From Candidatus Fermentibacteraceae bacterium (lineage in GTDB: Bacteria; Fermentibacterota; Fermentibacteria; Fermentibacterales; JCC-6), in NCBI GenBank assembly GCA_029932015.1, contig JAOZQW010000022.1, positions 5,938-11,190 of the forward strand: a stretch of DNA of 5,253 nt, read 5' to 3'. The position numbers were made by a program, and so were the translations under genes. The notes beneath the pieces are model-generated. The model was not told where the DNA came from. It saw only the letters and a program-made list of their open reading frames with translations, and ran no database searches. Positions 1 to 5,253 of the stretch are shown in pieces (positions within the stretch are counted from its first letter, which is position 1; each line of letters opens with the position of its first letter).

Positions 1-2
1 TC

Positions 3-512
3 ATGTCAGTCGGCAAGATGCTTGGTGCATCGAGTCAGGATATGGAGACAATGCTCGAGAGCCTTGAAACAGCGGAGGAACCCGAACCGATCTACGGTGC
101 GATGTGCTATGAGATGGTGGCTGGGCCGTCAGTGATCGAATACATCTGTCCCGTCTGCGGTGAGAAGACCATTTACGAAGACTACGGGACCATCTCACTG
201 GTACAGCAGCTTGAAACTGACAGGGACCTGTTCGCAGGGATAGAGGCTGTCACCGATCTTGATCTCAGGCTGACTGAGAGTCAGTTCTGTCATTACTGCT
301 CGGAGGCAGTTGATGATCCTGCTCTGGTGCTGATAGTGGATCTGGAGGATACTGAGCCCTGTTCAACAGAGGTGACTGGATTTGATCTCAGACTCCTCGG
401 AGCCTTCCTCGCTGGAGAGACCTCCTACGAATCCTGGGATGATGGCATTATGCCGCTCAAGCCGTATCTTGGCAGACTTAGAGAAATGCTGGGGCTTCCC
501 GCAGACGACTGA
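3..512 (+). CDS. Uncharacterised acidic protein with two CxxC pairs (putative zinc ribbon), possibly 5'-truncated
   Basis: I do not recognise this family. The reading frame gives 169 residues from the first ATG, but that ATG lies two bases from the window edge, so the true start may be further upstream and no ribosome binding site can be checked. Two cysteine pairs, C49-P-V-C52 (followed by G-E-K) and C96-H-Y-C99, are spaced like the two knuckles of a four-cysteine zinc ribbon. The protein is strongly acidic, with about 35 Asp/Glu against 8 Lys/Arg, and has no signal peptide or membrane segment, so a cytoplasmic location is likely. The C-terminal part (about residues 125-165) looks helical. 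It ends 173 nt before gmd and shares its strand, but nothing ties it functionally to the genes downstream. Zinc binding is inferred from cysteine spacing only. The role could be structural, regulatory or nucleic-acid binding. Confidence 0.7.
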   Translation: MSVGKMLGASSQDMETMLESLETAEEPEPIYGAMCYEMVAGPSVIEYICPVCGEKTIYEDYGTISLVQQLETDRDLFAGIEAVTDLDLRLTESQFCHYCSEAVDDPALVLIVDLEDTEPCSTEVTGFDLRLLGAFLAGETSYESWDDGIMPLKPYLGRLREMLGLPADD

Positions 513-620
513 TCAGATTGCTTCCGGATATGGCGTCTTTCTGAATTCTGCGGCAGCTATCGGACATTTCTCCCTGTCTCCCAGTGAATATGGGCCGCCA
601 GCGTGTATCGGGTCTGTCCG

Positions 621-649
621 TTTCCACAGAAACCCATCGGTAGTATTGT
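621..649 (+). promoter_or_regulatory. Possible sigma70-type promoter for gmd
   Basis: TTTCCA (621-626) and TATTGT (644-649) are separated by 17 nt. Each matches four of six consensus positions. Initiation would fall near 656, leaving a leader of about 30 nt before the gmd ATG. The match is modest and the housekeeping promoter consensus of this lineage is unknown, so this is a candidate only. It would drive gmd together with the overlapping protease gene. Confidence 0.3.
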
Positions 650-675
650 AATGGTGAAGAAGGTACCCCCAATCA

Positions 676-680
676 GGGAG
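676..680 (+). promoter_or_regulatory. Ribosome binding site of gmd
   Basis: GGGAG sits 5 nt before the ATG at 686 and supports that start. An ATG at 681 in another frame is closed by a TGA after two codons (ATG GGA TGA, overlapping the gmd ATG), so it is not a competing gene start. Confidence 0.7.
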
Positions 681-685
681 ATGGG

Positions 686-1669
686 ATGAAGAAAGCGCTG
701 ATAACCGGTATTACGGGGCAGGACGGCTCCTACCTCGCGGAATTGCTTGTTGACAAGGGATATGAAGTTCACGGGATCGTACGCCGGTCCAGCAGTTTCA
801 ATCGGGAGCGTATTGAGAATCTGATACAGGATCCCGCCGTATATCGGCAGAGTCTATTCCTGCACTATGGCGATATGACCGATTCAAGCGCCATTAACAG
901 GATACTGGAGAAGGTCGGTCCCGAAGAGATCTACAATCTCGCGGCCCAGAGCCATGTAAGGATCTCCTTCGACATGCCCGAGTACACCGGAGACGTTGAC
1001 GGTATAGGCGTTGCGCGAATGCTCGATGCCATTCGCGAGGTCGGACTCGTGGGTGAGTGCCGCTTCTACCAGGCCTCGACCAGCGAAATGTTCGGATCAT
1101 CTCCTCCCCCTCAGGGAGAGGATACTCCCTTCCACCCCAGGAGTCCTTATGCGGCGGCCAAGCTCTATGCTCACTGGATGGTGGTCAATTACCGGCAGGG
1201 ATATGGGCTCCATGCTTCAAGCGGAATACTCTTCAATCACGAGTCTCCCAGAAGAGGGAGGAACTTCGTCACGAGGAAAGTTGCCTCTGCGGCTGCGCGG
1301 ATCAGCAGGGGTAGGCAGAGCCGGCTATCCATGGGCAACCTTGATGCGGGAAGAGACTGGGGGCATGCGAAGGATTACGTCAGAGCGATGCACCTAATGC
1401 TCCAGCAGCCAGAGGCTGACGACTTCGTGATCGCCACCGGTGTGACCCATACTATCAGGGACCTTCTTGACAGGGCTTTCGGCAGAGTCGGTCTGGATTG
1501 GAAGGATTCTGTCGTAATCGATGAGAAATACTTCAGACCCACTGAGGTGGATATGCTCCGGGGAGATGCATCGAAGGCGGAGAGGGTTCTCGGCTGGAAA
1601 CCGCAGATAACCTTCGACGAAATGATAGATGAAATGGTGGACAGCGAACTCAAAGCGCTGGAGAGCTGA
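686..1669 (+). CDS. gmd: GDP-mannose 4,6-dehydratase
   Basis: This NADP-dependent cytoplasmic enzyme converts GDP-D-mannose to GDP-4-keto-6-deoxy-D-mannose, the branch point to GDP-L-fucose, GDP-D-rhamnose and related deoxysugars of surface glycans. The 327-residue protein is within the usual family range and appears complete. It belongs to the extended short-chain dehydrogenase/reductase family. A Rossmann glycine motif G8-I-T-G11-Q-D-G14 opens the protein. The VRRSSSFN segment (32-39) is typical of GMD and contributes to NADP binding. The catalytic set is visible as S-T132-S-E134 and Y155-xxx-K159. Further family signatures are NHESPRRG (184-191), RDWGHAKDYV (223-232) and FRPTEVDMLRGD (283-294). 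The second-step enzymes (GDP-fucose synthase or GDP-4-keto-6-deoxymannose reductase) are not in this window. The TGA at 1667-1669 overlaps the ATG of the following protease, indicating an operon. Sugar-nucleotide specificity is well supported. The final sugar made cannot be told from here. Confidence 0.97.
   Translation: MKKALITGITGQDGSYLAELLVDKGYEVHGIVRRSSSFNRERIENLIQDPAVYRQSLFLHYGDMTDSSAINRILEKVGPEEIYNLAAQSHVRISFDMPEYTGDVDGIGVARMLDAIREVGLVGECRFYQASTSEMFGSSPPPQGEDTPFHPRSPYAAAKLYAHWMVVNYRQGYGLHASSGILFNHESPRRGRNFVTRKVASAAARISRGRQSRLSMGNLDAGRDWGHAKDYVRAMHLMLQQPEADDFVIATGVTHTIRDLLDRAFGRVGLDWKDSVVIDEKYFRPTEVDMLRGDASKAERVLGWKPQITFDEMIDEMVDSELKALES
1660..1663 (+). promoter_or_regulatory. Ribosome binding site of first C25 protease, inside the gmd 3' end
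   Basis: GGAG within the last codons of gmd lies 5 nt before the ATG at 1669. It supports that start and the TGATG stop/start overlap, an arrangement that commonly gives translational coupling. Confidence 0.6.
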
Positions 1670-3732
1670 TGTGCGGGAAGATAGTCACACCTCTTTGCTG
1701 GATGCTGCTTCTTCTTCCGCTCCATCTCTGCTTTGGCGGAGAGATCACATTCGAATACGGTATCAGTCCCGAGACAGTTAGCATCTCACAATGGATGGGA
1801 CGGGATGTGATCAGTATCCCCGGCGGAGCGGTTCCTTTCGAGGAGGGGATGCCTGCCCTCCCTGGAGAGAGCTTTGTCTTCGTCCTGCCGCAGGGATGTT
1901 CCATCTCGAAGGTCTCCATTGAGATCCACTCCGAGGAAGCTCTCACTGATAGCCCCCTGGATATTATACCAGTGGAATACCGGACGCTCAGCACTCCCTC
2001 CGCGCCATATACCTCCAGGATCATTGAGACAGGGGATGACATCTTCCCAGTGTCACCGGTAGGTGAGACTTATACGGGGAGTATGACAGGTTATCGTGTT
2101 GGTGCATTCGTTCTCATCCCCTTCAGATACCGGCCGATATCGGGCGCACTCTCCGTTATCACATCAGCAACGGTTACACTGGAGTACCTCCCTGATGCAG
2201 ACGCACCCCTGATGAACCTCTCTCCGGAACAGATCGGGATTGCCGCTTCAGGACTATCCGGGATGGTGGATAATCCTGAGATGATTGACGCATGGGCTCC
2301 CGCGGAGAAAAGGACCGATGATGACTGGTCAGCATGGATGGTAATAGCTGATGCAGGGATGGAAACAGTCCTCCAACCTCTCGTGGACCACCGGAGTTCC
2401 ACCGCGGGTTCCGCAGAGTTCGTAAGCCTGGACTGGATCTATTCCAACTATTCAGGCTGGGACACGCAGGAGAGGATAAGGAACTTCCTCAAGGATGCAT
2501 TTCTGAACCATGGGCTGGTCTACGCCCTGATAGTGGGGGATTATGGTGAGACCACCAGGATATCATCCCTAAGGGTCGGAGAGACTGTCCTGAACAATGT
2601 CTCGGATCTCTACTACTCTGACATAGACGGAAGCTGGGACCTGGACGGAGACCACCTGTACGGCGAGAGAAGTGATGGCCTCGATCTGCTCAGCGATATC
2701 TACATCGGACGGTTCAGCAGCGATGTGCAGAGCTACGTCGGCATCATGGTCGAGAAGACGATCGAGTATGAGACCTCCGCCCCGGACGGGGACTGGAGGA
2801 CCACTGCGGTTCTTATGGGTGCAGGACTCTGGCCGCCTGAGTACTGGGGCAGCTTCGTCTGCGACAGCATCGACCTCAGACTTCCGGACTCCTGGACTGT
2901 ACACTTGCTCTATGAGGACCTCGACTGGCACCCGACCAACCAGATCCATCTCATTGCATCTGGAGCTTCCTACGCCACTCCGCAGGGTCATGGGTGGTCT
3001 GGAGGAGTCGCCTGGTACGATCACGCCCCGACGGACGTCATCAGCAATAGTAATTACACTGGGCTCACGAACGCGAATAAACTCTGTGTCTTTCACTCAA
3101 TGGCCTGCATGTCAGGTGAACTCACGGATATCGGCTGCATCGCTGAGCGGCTGATGCTCGCTCCCTGGGGAGGAGCGATAGCGGTGATGTTCAACTCAAG
3201 CTACGGATGGGGGACACCTCCGAGCACCGGACCATCCGAGTGGCTGGAGATCTACTTCGCCGAGCAGATGTTCGTCTACGGTCAGTACGAGGTAGGAGTG
3301 GCGCAGGCTTTTGCCAGGGATATGACCAAGTTCGTCCCTGGAGGGGTCCCTCTGCTTGACTGGGTGATACAGGAGAACAACCTTCTCGGTGATCCTGCAT
3401 TGCTTTTTGCCTCTGGACAGACCGGGATCGAGGGTTCGGGACCGTCCGATCCACCTCAGATTCACCTCCTTCCTCCAACACCAAATCCTGTTTCAGGAAG
3501 CTGTACCATTTCTTGGATCGGCTCCGTTTCCGGGACCGTCGAAGTGGCTGTCTACGACATGAGCGGCAGGAGGGTTGCGTCCCCTTACCAGGGGAATATG
3601 TCTGAAGGACCGGAAAGCATGTACTTCGACTGCACTGAGGATGGCGGAACTCCGCTCCCCTCTGGATGCTACACTATCGTGCTGACCTCGGAAACGTGCT
3701 ATGAAGCAGAAAGACTGCTCATTATCAGGTAG
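1669..3732 (+). CDS. Secreted gingipain-like cysteine protease (peptidase family C25) with C-terminal FlgD-like/sorting-like domain
   Basis: This is a complete 687-residue precursor of an exported cysteine endopeptidase. Residues 1-23 form a signal peptide with Lys4, a leucine-rich core (13-20) and probable cleavage near C-F-G-G. The next part (about 25-210) resembles the C25 propeptide, expected to keep the enzyme latent. The catalytic domain spans about 222-583. Its markers are ALIVGDYGE (286-294), a calcium-loop-like acidic stretch D318-I-D-G-S-W-D-L-D-G-D328 closing with YGE (331-333), DIYIGRFS (343-350), the putative catalytic His in G440-H441-G442, the putative catalytic Cys480 in HSMAC-MSGE, and NLLGDPALL (571-579), a typical family end motif. 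The His-Cys gap of 39 residues is close to that of known gingipains. The C-terminal module (about 598-687) has PTPNP, a V-A-V-Y-D-M-S-G-R strand and L-P-S-G-C-Y, as in FlgD Ig-like or type IX secretion sorting domains. The ATG overlaps the gmd stop, so co-expression is likely. Substrate specificity (Arg, Lys or other) cannot be read from the sequence. The family assignment is firm; the secretion route is inferred. Confidence 0.92.
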   Translation: MCGKIVTPLCWMLLLLPLHLCFGGEITFEYGISPETVSISQWMGRDVISIPGGAVPFEEGMPALPGESFVFVLPQGCSISKVSIEIHSEEALTDSPLDIIPVEYRTLSTPSAPYTSRIIETGDDIFPVSPVGETYTGSMTGYRVGAFVLIPFRYRPISGALSVITSATVTLEYLPDADAPLMNLSPEQIGIAASGLSGMVDNPEMIDAWAPAEKRTDDDWSAWMVIADAGMETVLQPLVDHRSSTAGSAEFVSLDWIYSNYSGWDTQERIRNFLKDAFLNHGLVYALIVGDYGETTRISSLRVGETVLNNVSDLYYSDIDGSWDLDGDHLYGERSDGLDLLSDIYIGRFSSDVQSYVGIMVEKTIEYETSAPDGDWRTTAVLMGAGLWPPEYWGSFVCDSIDLRLPDSWTVHLLYEDLDWHPTNQIHLIASGASYATPQGHGWSGGVAWYDHAPTDVISNSNYTGLTNANKLCVFHSMACMSGELTDIGCIAERLMLAPWGGAIAVMFNSSYGWGTPPSTGPSEWLEIYFAEQMFVYGQYEVGVAQAFARDMTKFVPGGVPLLDWVIQENNLLGDPALLFASGQTGIEGSGPSDPPQIHLLPPTPNPVSGSCTISWIGSVSGTVEVAVYDMSGRRVASPYQGNMSEGPESMYFDCTEDGGTPLPSGCYTIVLTSETCYEAERLLIIR

Positions 3733-3873
3733 TCCTGGAGGTGGAAACTTTCTCCATCCTGGAACCAGACACCAGTTAGCTGTGTTAACTACAAGTATGG
3801 TACTACCGTTGAGTCCTCGTATGGGATATGTTCACGCTTCATATCTTTAGCAAGTATTCGGATACACATAGCC

Positions 3874-3880
3874 AAAGGAG
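3874..3880 (+). promoter_or_regulatory. Ribosome binding site deciding the GTG start of the second C25 protease
   Basis: AAAGGAG lies 7 nt before GTG at 3888. This strong site, followed at once by a textbook signal peptide, decides the start. The first in-frame ATG (3954) would remove the whole export signal. Confidence 0.8.
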
Positions 3881-3887
3881 TTACACT

Positions 3888-5253
3888 GTGAAACCAGTTC
3901 TAGCCCTGCTTATTTCTGCTCTCCTCCTGCCAGCTGCCGCCGGAGAGATCACTATGAATTTTACCTCTCCCACCGATGGTGTGGAGATGGTGGTATTCGA
4001 GGGGTACGATCTTCCCATGCTCGATGGCGGACTTACCACCTTTGATGAAGGCTACCCAAACCTCCCGGGAATACCCTACACTTTCCTTCTTCCGCAGGGA
4101 ACGACTCTGACAGGTGTAACCATCGAGGTCACCGGCAGTATGGTGGTCGAGGGGGCATGGAACATCGATCCTATCCGCTACTACGCCCTGAACTCGTACC
4201 CGGGACCCAGAACCTGGGCTCCAGAGGTCTACAATTCCAATGAGGTCTTTCCATCAGCGCCAGTTGTTGCGGTTCAGTCCGGCAACAAGACCGGCTACCG
4301 TCTCGGCGCCTTTACACTGGTACCCTTCATGTATCAGCCTCTGAGCGGTAATCTCTCGGTAATAACCGATGCAACTGTCACGCTTACATATGAGGATGAT
4401 CCATCGGTTGAACTCCTTACTCTCACTGACCAGCAGATCTCCATTGCGAGCCAAGGTCTCGAGAACATCGTTTCAAATCCGGAGATGCTTGAAGTCTGGA
4501 CTCCAGCCTCCACAGACGGTGGAACCGACTGGTCAAGCTGGGTCGTCATTGGAAGTGCAAGCTTCGAGACCATGCTCCAACCGCTTGTCAACCACAGGAG
4601 TTCGACTGCCGGTTCCGCGGAGTACGTCACGCTGGACTGGATCTACTCGAACTACACTGGCTACGACACTCAGGAGAAAATACGCAACTACCTCAAGGAC
4701 GCGTACAGCAATCATGGATTGGTCTATGCTCTGATTATCGGTGATTTCGGCGAGACCACCAGGGTCTCAAAGCTCTACATAGGTGGAGTAGGCACCCTCA
4801 ATTCAACTGCTGATCTCTACTACAGCGACCTCGACGGGTCCTGGGACGGAGACGGGGACCATCAGTACGGCGAGAACACCGACTACCTTGATTACTACTG
4901 TGATATCTACGTCGGTCGTTTCAGCACCGATGTAAGCAGTAGACTGCAGTCCATGGTCGACAGAACACTCAACTACGAAGTCAGCCCTACGCCTGGCGGC
5001 TGGCAGACAACTGCACTCCTTCCGGCAGGGGGCCTCTGGCCGCCTCAGTACTGGGGCAGCTTCGTCTGCGATTCGATCGACAAGCGCATCCCCCCGAGCT
5101 GGACTGTCCACAAGCTCTATGAGACTACTTCCTCCCATCCGAACAACCAGATAGCCATACTCAACACGGGCATTGCTTTCTGTGAGCCTACCGGCCATGG
5201 CTTCGAGTCAGGTATTTACTGGTACTACAATCCGCCCACCGACTTGATCAGCG
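3888..5253 (+). CDS. Second gingipain-like C25 cysteine protease, paralogue of the first, 3'-truncated by the window
   Basis: From the GTG start, 455 codons are open to the right edge with no stop. The protein starts with a classic signal peptide: Lys2, a hydrophobic core, and an A16-A-A18 cleavage site before G-E-I-T. A propeptide-like region follows (about 20-205), then the C25 catalytic domain from about 217. Visible markers are ALIIGDFGE, the acidic loop D314-L-D-G-S-W-D-G-D-G-D324 with YGE (327-329), DIYVGRFS, and the putative catalytic His437 in T-G-H-G. The catalytic Cys and any C-terminal sorting domain would lie beyond the window. It aligns with the upstream protease along its whole visible length with few indels. 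By hand count, 55 of 70 residues match in the block 230-299 and 43 of 73 in the block 383-455. It lies 155 nt after the first protease. That gap shows no convincing terminator, so it may share the transcript or have its own promoter. An intact frame and conserved motifs argue for a functional gene. Confidence 0.92.
   Translation, partial: MKPVLALLISALLLPAAAGEITMNFTSPTDGVEMVVFEGYDLPMLDGGLTTFDEGYPNLPGIPYTFLLPQGTTLTGVTIEVTGSMVVEGAWNIDPIRYYALNSYPGPRTWAPEVYNSNEVFPSAPVVAVQSGNKTGYRLGAFTLVPFMYQPLSGNLSVITDATVTLTYEDDPSVELLTLTDQQISIASQGLENIVSNPEMLEVWTPASTDGGTDWSSWVVIGSASFETMLQPLVNHRSSTAGSAEYVTLDWIYSNYTGYDTQEKIRNYLKDAYSNHGLVYALIIGDFGETTRVSKLYIGGVGTLNSTADLYYSDLDGSWDGDGDHQYGENTDYLDYYCDIYVGRFSTDVSSRLQSMVDRTLNYEVSPTPGGWQTTALLPAGGLWPPQYWGSFVCDSIDKRIPPSWTVHKLYETTSSHPNNQIAILNTGIAFCEPTGHGFESGIYWYYNPPTDLIS

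Noticed and set aside
548..601. CTGCGGC / GCCGCCAG pairing after the first gene, as a hairpin terminator
   Set aside because: It needs a bulge and a loop of about 39 nt, and has no T-tract.
382..651. Plus-strand frame overlapping the end of the first gene
   Set aside because: It has low-complexity, non-protein-like composition, no ribosome binding site, and overlaps a better-supported frame for about half its length.
1726..1734. Lipoprotein signal in the first protease (L-H-L-C at residues 18-21)
   Set aside because: The residues before the Cys do not fit a lipobox: Leu at -1 instead of Gly/Ala/Ser, and His at -2. An ordinary signal peptidase I site is more likely.
2569..3096. Long antisense open frames within the protease genes (2569-3096 and 4803-5198, minus strand)
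   Set aside because: They lie inside strongly supported C25 coding sequence, show no recognisable domain, and recur at equivalent places in both paralogues. That recurrence is what shadow frames of a conserved gene would give.
3774..3790. Inverted repeat AGTTA-N7-TAACT after the first protease, as a terminator
   Set aside because: The stem is only 5 bp, AT-rich and without a T-tract. A weak GGTGGA/TCTCC pairing just before it is also mismatched. Neither supports a terminator call.
3809..3860. Promoter for the second protease (TTGAGT at 3809, or TTCACG at 3831 with TATTCG at 3855)
   Set aside because: TTGAGT has no -10 at acceptable spacing (TATGTT is only 12 nt away). The TTCACG/TATTCG pair matches poorly with an 18-nt spacer. 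The gap could hold a promoter, but no element is convincing.

Overview
All supportable genes lie on the + strand. There are four: a small acidic protein with two CxxC pairs (possibly cut by the left edge), a GDP-mannose 4,6-dehydratase (gmd), and two related secreted cysteine proteases of the gingipain type (peptidase family C25). The second protease runs off the right edge. I see no tRNA, rRNA, CRISPR array or insertion sequence. The non-coding gaps are short (513-685 and 3733-3887).

The organism looks like a Gram-negative bacterium of the wider FCB group (Bacteroidetes/Fibrobacteres and neighbouring candidate phyla such as Fermentibacterota, Cloacimonadota or the WOR-3 type). This rests on the C25 proteases with N-terminal propeptides and on a C-terminal FlgD-like/type IX-sorting-like module on the first protease. 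The base composition is moderately GC-rich by eye. No marker gene is present, so the placement is an inference from gene content only.

Layout: 3-512 is an uncharacterised putative zinc-ribbon protein. 513-685 is a gap with one plausible promoter and the gmd ribosome binding site. 686-1669 is gmd. Its TGA stop overlaps the ATG of the first protease (1669-3732), so the two are probably translationally coupled. After a 155-nt gap, the second protease starts at a GTG (3888) behind a strong AAAGGAG site and continues past the window end. The ORF begins at GTG and is open at the right edge, so a search for complete ATG-initiated ORFs would miss it.

How the genes may work together: GMD supplies GDP-4-keto-6-deoxy-D-mannose, the precursor of GDP-fucose, GDP-rhamnose and related deoxysugars used in surface polysaccharides. 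The proteases are exported, and the first has a C-terminal module of the kind used for surface anchoring. In Porphyromonas gingivalis, type IX cargo such as gingipains is attached to a lipopolysaccharide (A-LPS). A gmd/protease operon could therefore pair the anchor glycan with its protein cargo. That link is a hypothesis. The sequence directly shows only the overlap, the families and the tandem duplication.
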